The notes beneath the pieces are model-generated. The model had not been told where the DNA came from. It saw only the letters and a list, made by a program, of their open reading frames with translations, and did no database searches. Shown here one piece after another: positions 18,069 through 27,308 of a DNA stretch of 64,000 bases (position 1 is its first letter; each line of letters starts with the position of its first letter). This DNA comes from Roseinatronobacter sp. S2 (lineage in GTDB: Bacteria; Pseudomonadota; Alphaproteobacteria; Rhodobacterales; Rhodobacteraceae). A program made the position numbers and the translations under genes. The stretch is from the NCBI RefSeq assembly GCF_029581395.1, contig NZ_CP121113.1, positions 2,662,001-2,726,000 on the forward strand. The letters run 5' to 3'.

Positions 18069-19157
18069 TTACTGGCCCGTGCGCAAGCGCGTCCACAGGC
18101 GCGTGCTTATCCGTTCGGTCCGGTTGTCATAGGGCTGCAATGTCCAGAACCCGGCGCGCGCGGCGTCCGACGGATAGACGGTCGGATCGTTCAGCACATC
18201 TTCGTCAATAAACAGGGTCGATGCCGCATTCGCATTGGGGAACATCACATAATTGGTAATATCCGCTGCAATCTGCGCATCCATGATGAAATCGATGAAG
18301 GCATGCGCCCCTTCAGGGTTGGGGGCATCAACCGGAATGGTCAGCATGTCAAACCACAAATGCGCCCCTTCATCGGGAATGGCATAGCCCACCTCGAAAC
18401 TCTGGCCGGTTTCAGACGCGCGCTCCGCCGCTTGCAGCACATCGCCCGACCACCCGACCGCAAGGCAGATTTCGCCATTGGCCAGATCGGAAATATACTG
18501 CGAGGAATGGAAATAGCGCACCGTGGGCCGGACCTGCATCAGCATATCGGCTGCGGTGTTGAAATCCTCCTCCGAGGTCGAGGTCGGGTCCAGCCCCAGA
18601 TAGCGCATCGCGGGCGGGATCAGTTCCTTTTCGGTGTCCAGCCAAGCAATGCCGCAATCCTGAAACAGCGCCGCCTTTTCTGGGTCAAACAGAATGGACC
18701 AGCTGTCGACGACATAATCGTCGCCCAGACGGTCTGCCACAGCTTGCGCGTTATAGCCGATGCCCGTTGTGCCCCACAGATAAATGACCGAATGTTCATT
18801 TCCCGGATCAAAGGCCGCCGCCAGTTCCATCAGGTCAGCGTCCATATTGTCCAGATTGGGCAACAGATCGCGGTCCAGCGGCTGATAGACACCCGCCATG
18901 ATCTGGCGCTGCATGTAATCGGATGTCGGCACCACCACGTCAAACCCTGAAGACCCTGCCAGCATCCGCGCTTCCAGTGTTTCATTGGAATCAAACACAT
19001 CGTAATTGACGGAAATGCCGGTTTCTGCGGTGAACTTTTCGATCGTATCAGGTGCGATGTAATCGGACCAGTTGAAGACGTTAATGCTGTTTGCAGTTGC
19101 GCTTCCGGCCTGAAGGGCCATTGCAGCGCTGACTGCAAGAATAAAACGGTTTGTCAT
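18069..19157 (-). CDS. potF: Polyamine-binding periplasmic protein
   Basis: 362 residues from the ATG at 19157. The N-terminus is a signal peptide ending in ATAN, and the mature protein begins INVFNWSDYIAP, the characteristic opening of PotD/PotF-type spermidine/putrescine receptors. The body fits the two-lobe binding-protein fold. It captures polyamines in the periplasm for PotG-PotH-PotI. It is the first gene of the operon. The 176-base gap upstream (19158-19333) should hold the promoter. Specificity between putrescine and spermidine is not resolved by the sequence. Confidence 0.9.
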   Translation of the reverse strand: MTNRFILAVSAAMALQAGSATANSINVFNWSDYIAPDTIEKFTAETGISVNYDVFDSNETLEARMLAGSSGFDVVVPTSDYMQRQIMAGVYQPLDRDLLPNLDNMDADLMELAAAFDPGNEHSVIYLWGTTGIGYNAQAVADRLGDDYVVDSWSILFDPEKAALFQDCGIAWLDTEKELIPPAMRYLGLDPTSTSEEDFNTAADMLMQVRPTVRYFHSSQYISDLANGEICLAVGWSGDVLQAAERASETGQSFEVGYAIPDEGAHLWFDMLTIPVDAPNPEGAHAFIDFIMDAQIAADITNYVMFPNANAASTLFIDEDVLNDPTVYPSDAARAGFWTLQPYDNRTERISTRLWTRLRTGQ

Positions 19158-19333
19158 GGATTGCGTCTCCCTGCTACGGGCAAGCGCTGTTTTATCATCT
19201 TGCGCTTTCGCCCAGTGTTGCCTGATCATTCCACAAGAAAAGGGCAGGCCTTGGCAAGCCCATTTCGGCGCCTGGGGAAAGTATTGATCAAACCCTGCCG
19301 AAATCCGGCGCGCGCGCCCATATTCGCACCGCG

Positions 19334-20320
19334 TCACCCCTCTACCTTCAGAACGATCTTGCCGATATGAGCAGAGCTTTCCATACGCGCATGAGCCGCA
19401 CCCGCATCGGCAAGCGCGAATTCACTGTCGATAACAGGTGCAAGGCTGCCCGCAGACAGGCGGGGCCAGACTTTTGCTTCCAGATCCGCCGCAATCGCGG
19501 CCTTGGCCGCGTCGGATTGCGGGCGCAGGGTCGATCCGGTCACCGTCAGGCGGCGCATCATCAGGGGTGCAAAATTCACGGCAATTTTCGGGCCTTGCAA
19601 AAACGCGATCTGCATCAGCCGCCCGTCATCGGCCAGGGCTTTCAGGTTGCGCGGAATATAATCGCCGCCCACCATATCCAGGATCAGGTTTGCGCCGCCT
19701 TCGGCTTGTAACACCGGCACGAAATCTTCTGCGCGGTAGTTGATCGCGCGTTCCGCCCCAAGGCGGATACAGGCCGCGCATTTGTCATCACTGCCCGCAG
19801 TCGCAAACACGCGTGCGCCAAACGCATGGGCCAGCTGTATGGCCGTGGTGCCAATACCGGAAGACCCGCCATGCACCAAAAACCGCTCGCCCGCCTGCAA
19901 GCGCCCGCGCATGAACACATTGGACCACACGGTAAAAAATGTCTCGGGCAGGCAGGCGGCGGCTTGCAATGTCATGCCATCCGGGACAGGCAACACCTGC
20001 CCCGCATCCGTCACGGCGTATTCCGCATAGGCCCCGCCGGGAAACAGCGCGCAAACCGCGTCCCCCGTTTGCCACCGCGTGACACCCGGCCCCACGGCCA
20101 CAACATGCCCCGCCCCTTCCAGACCGGGCAAGGGGGACGCGCCTGCGGGCGGGTCATAGGCGCCTGCGCGCTGCAAGGCATCGGGGCGGTTGACGCCCGC
20201 ATAGGCCAGCCGGATCACCACCTGCCCCGCGCCCGGCACCGGCACCGGACAGACAACTTCGCGCAGCACATCCGGCCCGCCGGGGGCCGATATTTCGATC
20301 GCGCGCATCATATGTGACAT
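19334..20320 (-). CDS. Zinc-free NADPH:quinone oxidoreductase (MDR family)
   Basis: 328 residues from the ATG at 20320 (preceded by CAGGA). It is a medium-chain dehydrogenase/reductase with an N-terminal GroES-like domain and a Rossmann domain whose nucleotide motif reads HGGSSGIGTTAIQLA. The Cys/His ligands for catalytic and structural zinc are missing, which places it with quinone oxidoreductases of the TP53I3/PIG3 type rather than alcohol dehydrogenases. It lies in the same direction as potF but 176 bases away, so co-transcription is uncertain. The real substrate is unknown. Confidence 0.82.
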   Translation of the reverse strand: MSHMMRAIEISAPGGPDVLREVVCPVPVPGAGQVVIRLAYAGVNRPDALQRAGAYDPPAGASPLPGLEGAGHVVAVGPGVTRWQTGDAVCALFPGGAYAEYAVTDAGQVLPVPDGMTLQAAACLPETFFTVWSNVFMRGRLQAGERFLVHGGSSGIGTTAIQLAHAFGARVFATAGSDDKCAACIRLGAERAINYRAEDFVPVLQAEGGANLILDMVGGDYIPRNLKALADDGRLMQIAFLQGPKIAVNFAPLMMRRLTVTGSTLRPQSDAAKAAIAADLEAKVWPRLSAGSLAPVIDSEFALADAGAAHARMESSAHIGKIVLKVEG

Positions 20321-20340
20321 GGTCATCCTGTTTCTACCCG

Positions 20341-20405
20341 CTTCATCTTGCGTCAAATACTCCGGGGGGCAAGGGGGCAGCGCCCCCAAACCCCGCCAGC
20401 GTCAA
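20341..20405 (-). repeat. Dispersed GGAGTATTT hairpin repeat, copy 2
   Basis: This is the inverted version of the unit at 6253. On the minus strand it reads GGGGGCGCTGCCCCC, then CCCCCGGAGTATTT and GCAAGATGAAG. It starts at the end of the aminotransferase gene, so it follows a gene 3' end just as copy 1 does, which supports a terminator-like role. Confidence 0.75.
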
Positions 20406-21265
20406 GCCACGCCGCTCAGGGCATAATCCCAATAAAGCTGCCTTGCGCGCAACCCCATGCGTGGCGCGCCCATGTCGCGATTAAGGTAGCGCGACACCGG
20501 CATCACCTTGGCAATATTGCCGGTGACGAAAATTTCTTCTGCCGCATCAAAATCGTCCAGCGTCAGGCTGGTTTCCACCACCTCTACCCCGTCCGCGCGC
20601 AACAGGGTGATTACGCGCTGGCGGGTAATTCCGTTCAGAAACATGCCATTGGGCACGGGCGTGAACACCGTGCCGTCGCGCACCATAAACACATTCGTCG
20701 ATGCGGTTTCGGCCACATGCCCGTCCACATCCAGCGACAATGCGTTTGAAAATCCGCGCGCGCGCGCGTCTGCCATGATGCGCGCATTATTGGCATAAAG
20801 CGATCCGGCCTTGGCCTCGGTCAGGGCCATGTCGGGGCGCGGGCGGCAGAAGGGCGACACTGTCAGCGAAAAGCTGCCCGGATCAGGCATGTCCAGCGCT
20901 TCGATACATATCGCAAATCCCGTGCTTTCGGGCACAGCGTCAATAATTCCGGGCGCGGACTCGCGCGACCACATCATCGGGCGCAGATACAGCGCTGCAT
21001 CCGGCGCAAAGTGTTTGCACCCTTCTTCCAGCAGCCCCTGAACGGTATCCGCATCCACCGGCGGCACCATCGCAATGGCCTGCGCTGACCGGATGATGCG
21101 GGCGGAATGCAGGTCCAGATCGGGGCGGGCGCCGTCAAACTGGCGCGCCCCGTCAAACACTTGCGATCCCAGCCATGCGGCATGATCGGCGGCCCCTATG
21201 ATGGGGGCATTGCCCTTGTGCCACTGGCCTTCATACCATGTGACAATCTGTTTTCCGACAGCCAT
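20402..21265 (-). CDS. Class IV aminotransferase, branched-chain type
   Basis: 287 residues. It has the fold-type IV PLP enzyme pattern: TEAKAGSLYANNARIMADAR, in which the Lys is the expected PLP Schiff-base residue, followed by SLDVDGHVAETASTNVF with the conserved Glu and Asn. Family members transfer amino groups to or from Val, Leu and Ile. The E. coli IlvE is about 309 residues, so this is a slightly shorter relative that could also act on other substrates. It is probably read alone; its 3' end enters the repeat at 20341-20405. Confidence 0.83.
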   Translation of the reverse strand: MAVGKQIVTWYEGQWHKGNAPIIGAADHAAWLGSQVFDGARQFDGARPDLDLHSARIIRSAQAIAMVPPVDADTVQGLLEEGCKHFAPDAALYLRPMMWSRESAPGIIDAVPESTGFAICIEALDMPDPGSFSLTVSPFCRPRPDMALTEAKAGSLYANNARIMADARARGFSNALSLDVDGHVAETASTNVFMVRDGTVFTPVPNGMFLNGITRQRVITLLRADGVEVVETSLTLDDFDAAEEIFVTGNIAKVMPVSRYLNRDMGAPRMGLRARQLYWDYALSGVA

Positions 21266-21324
21266 AGATCAACTCTCCGCATCATCCCGTAACCGGCGCA
21301 ACCTGCGGCGCAAATGCGCGGGCG

Positions 21325-22020
21325 TCAACCCTGTCCGGGCGGGGTCGGGCGCAAATGCCCGGGCAGGTCATTGCGCAGATCGGGCGACGGGGCCTTGATG
21401 CATGACAACACGGCACGCGGGCCTGCAAGAACCGTGCGCAACAGCGGGTTGCGGTTCGCCGCCGCCTTGACCCGTTCAAACTGCATCACATCATCAATGC
21501 GGCGGTCCAGAAACGACCATGTCGCCTGTGCACCCGCGCTGTCATCGCCCAGCCAGAACAGCACTGTGGCGGAATACACCCCCGACAATGTGGCGCGTTT
21601 GGTATACCAGTTCACATCGCGCGATGTGTCGCCAAGGGCGGTCCAGATCATATCGACCGTGCCCCAGATGGCACGCGCGCCGTCGGCAGCATAGGGGGGC
21701 AGCGCAAACAGCGTGGTGCCGCGCCGGACCAGTTCGCGATCCTCGCACGCCTCTATCCGGTAGCGCACCGCTGTTGCGATACGGTCGCGAAAGCGCAGTT
21801 CCTGCAAATCGGTCTCTGCCAGCCGTGCCAGCATCTGCGCATCGCCGCGCCGGTGATAGGCCAGCGCCATATCCACGCCCCCACGCGGAAACAGCGCTTT
21901 CGCATGCGCGCCATCCAGCCCCACATCGCGGGCCGCGGCGCGCAGGCTTTCGTCGCTCCAGCCATCGAAGGGCACATGGTTCAACGCTGCATCCAGCAAG
22001 ATGTCGGATTGTTCGGCCAT
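21325..22020 (-). CDS. COQ9 family ubiquinone biosynthesis protein
   Basis: 231 residues. It matches the COQ9 family by its TetR-like helical N-terminus (LDAALNHVPFDGWSDESL...) and the middle segment RYRIEACEDRELVRRGTTLF. COQ9 binds lipid and assists the ubiquinone hydroxylase COQ7 in eukaryotes; in alphaproteobacteria the homologue is presumed to serve ubiquinone synthesis. It is divergent from rpsU, and the COQ9-rpsU pairing is one I associate with alphaproteobacteria. Confidence 0.85.
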   Translation of the reverse strand: MAEQSDILLDAALNHVPFDGWSDESLRAAARDVGLDGAHAKALFPRGGVDMALAYHRRGDAQMLARLAETDLQELRFRDRIATAVRYRIEACEDRELVRRGTTLFALPPYAADGARAIWGTVDMIWTALGDTSRDVNWYTKRATLSGVYSATVLFWLGDDSAGAQATWSFLDRRIDDVMQFERVKAAANRNPLLRTVLAGPRAVLSCIKAPSPDLRNDLPGHLRPTPPGQG

Positions 22021-22143
22021 GTTGCGGCACCTCCCGTGTGTGGGTTGCTATGGTTCTTGTGACTAGACATAGCACATCGTTTTTGCTATGCGAGCGCTTC
22101 CTGCACTAATGCAACACTAACTTGGAAAGGTGGTGAAAACCAC

Positions 22144-22350
22144 ATGCAGGTATCGGTTCGTGATAACAATGTCGATCAGGCGCTTCGTGCACTGAAGAAA
22201 AAACTTCAGCGTGAAGGTGTGTTTCGTGAAATGAAGCTTAAAGAGCATTTCGAGAAACCCTCCGAGAAGAAAGCCCGTGAGAAAGCTGAAGCGATCCGCC
22301 GTGCGCGCAAACTTGCGCGCAAGAAGGCGCAACGCGAAGGTATGCTGTAA
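22144..22350 (+). CDS. rpsU: 30S ribosomal protein S21
   Basis: 68 residues, highly basic, beginning [20 protein letters not shown], the conserved S21 N-terminus. S21 helps base-pairing of the 16S rRNA 3' end with the mRNA leader. It is preceded by a GGAAAGG ribosome site and followed by a strong terminator (22396-22427). The gene stands alone on its transcript. Confidence 0.96.
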   Translation: MQVSVRDNNVDQALRALKKKLQREGVFREMKLKEHFEKPSEKKAREKAEAIRRARKLARKKAQREGML

Positions 22351-22395
22351 TACGGCAGAACCATGGCGCGGGGTAACCCGTGCCTGAAATACGAA

Positions 22396-22427
22396 CCCCC
22401 ACAGGCCCGTCCTGCGGGGGTTTTTTT
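22396..22427 (+). terminator. Rho-independent terminator of rpsU
   Basis: The stem CCCCC-A-CAGG pairs with CCTG-C-GGGGG across a 5-base loop and is followed by seven T residues. It lies 46 bases downstream of rpsU. Confidence 0.9.
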
Positions 22428-22567
22428 CTGGCCCGCGCTGCTTTGTCCATTCCCAAGGCATCTTTGATGCTGACGCAGGGGCAATTCATCTATCCTGTCA
22501 CGCAGGCTTGCGTTTATCGGGGTTTTGCGTGTTAGTATCGCGTCACAGCAAATCCGTGACAGGGACC

Positions 22568-23341
22568 ATGCCAGCAACGCCAGTGATAGAAATTCGCGAT
22601 CTGCACAAATCCTATGGCACGCTGGATGTGCTGAAGGGTGTCAGCATCAACGCACAAAAGGGCGATGTGGTGTCGCTGATCGGGTCATCGGGGTCGGGCA
22701 AGTCCACGCTTTTGCGGTGCTGCAACCTGCTGGAAGACAGCCAGCAGGGCGAAATCCTGTTTCAGGGCGAACCCGTGCGCTGGCGCGGGGCGGGACACAG
22801 CCGCCAGCCCGCAGACCGCGCGCAGGTGACGCGCATTCGCACGAACCTGTCGATGGTGTTCCAAAGCTTCAATCTGTGGGCGCATATGACCGTGCTGCAA
22901 AATGTCATGGAAGCGCCGCTGCATGTGCTGAAGCAAGACCGCGCACAGGTTGAGGCCCGCGCGCGTGCGCTTCTGGACAAGGTGGGCATTGGCGACAAGG
23001 CCGATGTGTTTCCGGCGCAAATGTCGGGCGGGCAGCAACAGCGCGCCGCGATTGCGCGCGCGCTGTGCATGGAACCGGCGGCGCTGCTGTTTGATGAACC
23101 CACATCCGCACTGGACCCCGAACTGGAACAGGAAGTCGTGCGCGTGATCAAGGCGCTGGCGCACGAAGGGCGCACCATGCTGATTGTCACCCATGATATG
23201 CGTCTGGCGGCAGATGTGTCCGATCATGTCGTATTCCTGCATGATGGCCGGATCGAAGAACAAGGCCCGCCAGAGTCGCTATTCAAGACGCCGCAATCTG
23301 CGCGACTGAAACAATTCCTCAGCCACGCGCAAGCGGCCTGA
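22568..23341 (+). CDS. Polar amino acid ABC importer, ATP-binding protein
   Basis: 257 residues from the ATG at 22568. Walker A GSSGSGKSTLL, signature MSGGQQQR and Walker B LLFDEPTSALDPEL are intact. The compact size without a TOBE domain and the DPELEQEV segment match the HisP/ArtP/OccP group that imports histidine, arginine, lysine, ornithine or opines. It heads an operon with the binding protein and two permeases. The frame is open to 22508, but the start chosen gives the usual N-terminus. Confidence 0.9.
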   Translation: MPATPVIEIRDLHKSYGTLDVLKGVSINAQKGDVVSLIGSSGSGKSTLLRCCNLLEDSQQGEILFQGEPVRWRGAGHSRQPADRAQVTRIRTNLSMVFQSFNLWAHMTVLQNVMEAPLHVLKQDRAQVEARARALLDKVGIGDKADVFPAQMSGGQQQRAAIARALCMEPAALLFDEPTSALDPELEQEVVRVIKALAHEGRTMLIVTHDMRLAADVSDHVVFLHDGRIEEQGPPESLFKTPQSARLKQFLSHAQAA

Positions 23342-23390
23342 GACAACCATAACCAACGACGATTCACCAACAAAACGGGGAGACGACATA

Positions 23391-24128
23391 ATGAAAACGA
23401 CAAGCCTGACTCTGGCAGCACTCGCCTTGGCAACATCGGGCGCCATGGCGCAGGACGTGGTGCGCATGGGGTCCGAAGGGGCCTACCCCCCCTATAACTT
23501 CATCAATGACGCCACGGGCGAGCTTGACGGCTATGAGCGCGAGCTTGGCGATGAACTTTGCCTGCGTGCGGGATTGAACTGCGAATGGGTCATCAATGAC
23601 TGGGACACGATTATCCCCAATCTGGTATCGGGCAACTATGACACCATCATGGCCGGTATGAGCATCACCGACGCCCGCATGGAAGTGATTTCGTTCACGC
23701 AGAACTATCTGCTGCCCGAACCTTCGGCCTATATCGGGCTGGCAGGCACAGACGCCGCCGTGCGCGACGGCGGCGTGATCGCGGTGCAGTCCAACACCAT
23801 TCAGGCAGGCCATGTCGCCGAAGGCGACGCAGACCTGCTGGAATTCCCCACACCGGATGAAACCATTTCCGCCCTGCGCAATGGCGAAGCCGATGCCGTG
23901 CTGGCCGACAAGGCGTTTCTTGCCCCCTATGTGGGCGATTCCGGCGGCGAGCTGGTCTTTTTGGGCGATGATGTCCTGCTGGGCGGCGGGATCGGCATTG
24001 GCGTGCGCCAAAGCGATGACAGCCTGCGCGAAACATTTGATGCCGCGATTGCCAGCATGAAGGAAGACGGCACGCTGAACGAAATGATCGCCAAGTGGTT
24101 TGGCGACGAACACCCGAAATTTGACTGA
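23391..24128 (+). CDS. Basic amino acid-binding periplasmic protein
   Basis: 245 residues. A signal peptide ends in GAMAQ. The mature part begins VVRMGSEGAYPPYNFIN, the usual opening of lysine/arginine/ornithine- or histidine-binding proteins, and has the segments CEWVINDWDTIIPNL and GMSITDARMEVISFT. It delivers its ligand to the two permeases encoded next. A perfect 10-bp hairpin (24137-24162) follows the gene. Basic amino acids are the likeliest ligands; opines or polyamine-derived compounds are also possible given the adjacent gamma-glutamylation genes. Confidence 0.88.
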   Translation: MKTTSLTLAALALATSGAMAQDVVRMGSEGAYPPYNFINDATGELDGYERELGDELCLRAGLNCEWVINDWDTIIPNLVSGNYDTIMAGMSITDARMEVISFTQNYLLPEPSAYIGLAGTDAAVRDGGVIAVQSNTIQAGHVAEGDADLLEFPTPDETISALRNGEADAVLADKAFLAPYVGDSGGELVFLGDDVLLGGGIGIGVRQSDDSLRETFDAAIASMKEDGTLNEMIAKWFGDEHPKFD

Positions 24129-24136
24129 CCCTGCAT

Positions 24137-24162
24137 CAGGCGGGGCCAGTATGCCCCGCCTG
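24137..24162 (+). promoter_or_regulatory. Intercistronic 10-bp stem after the binding-protein gene
   Basis: CAGGCGGGGC (24137-24146) and GCCCCGCCTG (24153-24162) form a perfect stem with a 6-base loop and no T run. In ABC operons such stems protect the upstream message and lower permease expression. That role is inferred here. Confidence 0.6.
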
Positions 24163-24179
24163 TAGCCCCGTGCGCACGC

Positions 24180-25061
24180 ATGTTCAGTTTTTGCACCGAC
24201 CCGTCCAGCCTGCCGCAATGGCAGTGGTTTGCCTGTTATCTGACAAGCGCAACCCATCTTAATTTTTATCACGCCTTCGGGGTGGTGTTGCTTTTGCTGG
24301 CCATCACCGCGCCAGCAGCGCTTGCCATGGGGATGGCAGGCGCTTTGGCGTTGCGTTCGCGCATACCGCCGCTGAACTGGTTGGGCAAAGGCTATGTCAA
24401 TATCGTGCGCGGTGTGCCCGATATTGTGTTTTTCCTGTTCGTGCCCATCGCGCTGGGGCAAGGGATTGAATGGGTTCTGCACCAGATCAACTGCCCCGAC
24501 TGGGACCAGCCCATCCGGCAGGGCAATGATTTCATCGTATGCCGTGACGCCAAGATGCCGCCGGTAAATTCGCCGCGCTGGGTGTATGATGTCTATGGGT
24601 TTTTCATGGCCGTTATCGCCTTCGCGCTGGTGTTCGGCGCCTTTGTGGCCAACACACTTTACGGGGCCATGCGCGCAGTCCCGCAGGCGCAGGTTGAGAC
24701 CGCCGAGGCCTATGGCATGACGCAGCGGCAGGCATTCCGGCGCATCATCTTGCCGCAGATGTGGGTTTACGCGCTGCCGGGCCTGTCGAATATCTGGCAG
24801 ATCCTGACCAAGGCCACGCCGCTTTTGTTCCTGCTGGGCATTCAGGACATTGTCTATTGGGCGCGCGAGTTGGGCGGGCAGAAAACATCGCTGTTCACCT
24901 ACCCGCATCCTGACTGGCGGGTGTGGTATTTCCTTGTTCTGCTGTGTTTCTACCTAACACTGACATGGGCCAGCGAACGCGCATTCGCGCGGCTGAATGA
25001 CAAGTTGTCGCGCGGACAGGCCACCGCTGCGGGTGAACGCCAGCGAAAGGCCGGATCATGA
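24180..25061 (+). CDS. Polar amino acid ABC importer, permease 1 (HisQ type)
   Basis: 293 residues with about five membrane segments. The segment YVNIVRGVPDIVFFLFVPIALG and the EAA loop AEAYGMTQRQAFRRIILPQM are typical of HisQ/HisM/ArtQ permeases. The central loop (CPDWDQPIRQGNDF...) is longer than in the short enterobacterial permeases. Its stop overlaps the second permease start by four bases. It forms the membrane channel with that protein. Confidence 0.88.
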   Translation: MFSFCTDPSSLPQWQWFACYLTSATHLNFYHAFGVVLLLLAITAPAALAMGMAGALALRSRIPPLNWLGKGYVNIVRGVPDIVFFLFVPIALGQGIEWVLHQINCPDWDQPIRQGNDFIVCRDAKMPPVNSPRWVYDVYGFFMAVIAFALVFGAFVANTLYGAMRAVPQAQVETAEAYGMTQRQAFRRIILPQMWVYALPGLSNIWQILTKATPLLFLLGIQDIVYWARELGGQKTSLFTYPHPDWRVWYFLVLLCFYLTLTWASERAFARLNDKLSRGQATAAGERQRKAGS

Positions 25062-25909
25062 GGACATGTCTGGAAAGCCTGCAAGGCTACGGGTTGCGCG
25101 CGCTGGGGCGGCAATATGGCGAAAACCTGTTGCCGCGCGGCCTTGATATTACGCTATGCGACCAGATTTTCCTGATCGGCAGCGGGTTGATCTGGAACAT
25201 CTATTTTGCGGCCATCGCCATCGGGATCGGGTTCGGTCTGGCCACGGGCGTGGCACTGGCCAAATTCAGCCAGAACCGCTGGATCAACCGTCCCGCATCC
25301 GCCTTTGTGTTTATCTTTCGCGGATCGCCATTGTTCATCCAGTTTTTCTTTTTCTATGCGCTGTTCATCCTGCTGCCGCGGACGGGGCTGGAAATTCCGC
25401 TGGGCTTTACGACCCTGACAGTCAATACCAGCGCGCTGACCACGGCGCAGGTGGGCGGGCTGGTGGTTCTGGTGCTGAACACAACTGCCTATTCGGCGGA
25501 ATTGTTCTACGGCGCGTTGCGGTCCATCCCAAAGGGCGATCTGGAAGCGGCGGACGCTTATGGCCTGTCGGGGTTTACCAAATTCCGGCGCGTTGTCTTT
25601 CCATCCATGCTGCGGCTGGCATGGCCCAGCTACACGAATGAGGCGATCTTTCTGACGCATTCCACCACGCTGGTCTTTCTGTCGGCATTCCCCGCGCGCC
25701 AGCAATCGGGCGAGGCATTCTATTACGCGCGCTATTTCGTGGACCAGACTTTTAACCCCTTTGTGGCCTATCCGATTGTCGCGGCCTATTTCGTGGCGCT
25801 GACACTGGCCATTATCGGCATTTTTGCGCTGGCAAATCTGCGTTTGAACCGGCATCTTCCGCGCGAACGCCGCCAACGCCTGCGGTTTCGCCCTCAATAC
25901 ATCCGCTAG
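25058..25909 (+). CDS. Polar amino acid ABC importer, permease 2 (HisM type)
   Basis: 283 residues, beginning with an ATGA overlap with the upstream permease gene. It shows the FIFRGSPLFIQFFFFY segment and the EAA loop AADAYGLSGFTKFRRVVFPS of the same permease family. After it come two glutamine-synthetase-like genes on the same strand, the first 16 bases later. Import and gamma-glutamylation are therefore probably expressed together. Confidence 0.88.
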   Translation: MRTCLESLQGYGLRALGRQYGENLLPRGLDITLCDQIFLIGSGLIWNIYFAAIAIGIGFGLATGVALAKFSQNRWINRPASAFVFIFRGSPLFIQFFFFYALFILLPRTGLEIPLGFTTLTVNTSALTTAQVGGLVVLVLNTTAYSAELFYGALRSIPKGDLEAADAYGLSGFTKFRRVVFPSMLRLAWPSYTNEAIFLTHSTTLVFLSAFPARQQSGEAFYYARYFVDQTFNPFVAYPIVAAYFVALTLAIIGIFALANLRLNRHLPRERRQRLRFRPQYIR

Positions 25910-25925
25910 ATGATGACGCTAAGTG

Positions 25926-27245
25926 ATGGACGCACAAAATTTGCAGAATATTCGTATTGCCATTCCCGACCTGAACGGCCAGGCCCGCGCCAAACGGGTG
26001 CCCGCCATCCAATATGACAAACTGATGCGCGGAGAGGCGAAAATGCCGCTTTCTGCGCTGAACCTTGACATATGGGGCAATGATATTGCGGACAGCCCGC
26101 TGGTGTTCCAGACAGGCGATGCCGACGGCTTTCTACGCCCGACCGAACGCGGGTTGGTGCCCATGCCATGGATCGGACCGGATGCGGCGCTGCTGCCCAT
26201 GAGCATGTATTATGATGATGGCCGCCCTTTTGCGGGCGATGCCCGCCATGCACTGGCACAGGTTGTGGCACGGCTGCATGCGCGCGGGCTTACGGCTGTC
26301 ACAGCCACGGAACTGGAATTCTATCTGATCGATGACAGCGGGCCGGAATACCAGCCACCTGCCAGCCCGATTTCGGGGCGGCGCGCGACGGGTGCGGCCA
26401 CGCTGTCGCTACGCATGCTGGACGAATTCAACGCCTTTTTTGATGCGCTTTATGACGGCTGCGATGCGATGGGCATCGATGCCGATACCGCCACATCCGA
26501 GGCAGGACCGGGCCAGTTCGAGATTAACCTGAACCACGGGTCCGACCCCATGAAGATGGCCGATGACACATGGCTTTTCAAACTGCTGGTGCGCAGGCTT
26601 GCCCGTCAGCACGGCATGGCCGCCAGCTTCATGGCCAAACCTTATGCGGGCGCGTCCGGCAGCGGGCTGCATATGCACGCGTCGCTTCTGGACAGTGACG
26701 GCGCAAATATATTCGACAATGGCGGGCCGGAAGGCAGCGAAGCACTACAGCACGCCATTGCAGGCACGTTGTCCAGCATGGCCGATGCCGCGCTGATCTT
26801 CGCGCCGCATGCCAACAGCTATGCCCGCCTTGTGCCCGGTGCGCATGCGCCCACCGCGATTGCATGGGGCTATGAAAACCGCACCGCATCGGTGCGTGTG
26901 CCACTGGGTGCGCCCCGCGCGCGCCGTCTGGAACACCGTGTTGCGGGCGGCGATGTAAACCCCTATCTGCTGATGGCGGCGGTTCTGGGGGGCATGGCGC
27001 TGGGGCTGGAAGACGGGCTTGCCCCCCCTGCCCCAATCACCGGCGATGCCTATGCGCAGGACTTGCCGCAAATTCCCGCGACATGGACAGACGCGCTGGC
27101 GGCGTTCGGGCATTCAGCGCATATGCGGCGCATTTTTGACCCGATGCTGATTGACAACATGATCCGCACCAAGCGTCAGGAAATGGCCGCGTTGCAGGGG
27201 CTGGAACCGCAGCAAGTGCTGGATCTGTATCTGGAAACAGTCTGA
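25926..27245 (+). CDS. Glutamine synthetase-like ligase, copy 1
   Basis: 439 residues from the ATG at 25926 (a GTG precedes it at 25923). Conserved family segments include FEINLNHGSD, the GSGLHMH nucleotide-binding box and NSYARLVPGAHAPTAIAWGY. It is a class I-type relative rather than housekeeping GlnA. In alphaproteobacterial loci like this the family usually acts as gamma-glutamylpolyamine or gamma-glutamylamide synthetase, joining glutamate to an amine with ATP. It comes right after an amino acid importer and before a class I amidotransferase and a second copy. The substrate is inferred. Confidence 0.8.
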   Translation: MDAQNLQNIRIAIPDLNGQARAKRVPAIQYDKLMRGEAKMPLSALNLDIWGNDIADSPLVFQTGDADGFLRPTERGLVPMPWIGPDAALLPMSMYYDDGRPFAGDARHALAQVVARLHARGLTAVTATELEFYLIDDSGPEYQPPASPISGRRATGAATLSLRMLDEFNAFFDALYDGCDAMGIDADTATSEAGPGQFEINLNHGSDPMKMADDTWLFKLLVRRLARQHGMAASFMAKPYAGASGSGLHMHASLLDSDGANIFDNGGPEGSEALQHAIAGTLSSMADAALIFAPHANSYARLVPGAHAPTAIAWGYENRTASVRVPLGAPRARRLEHRVAGGDVNPYLLMAAVLGGMALGLEDGLAPPAPITGDAYAQDLPQIPATWTDALAAFGHSAHMRRIFDPMLIDNMIRTKRQEMAALQGLEPQQVLDLYLETV

Positions 27246-27308
27246 CCCCATCCTTGCCCGCCCCGCACAACACTGCTAAGTTTGATCAAATTCCGAAAGT
27301 CCGCGACA

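Noticed and set aside
23364..24908. Open frame of 514 codons on the minus strand
   Set aside because: It is antisense to the amino acid-binding protein and permease genes; translation is low-complexity.
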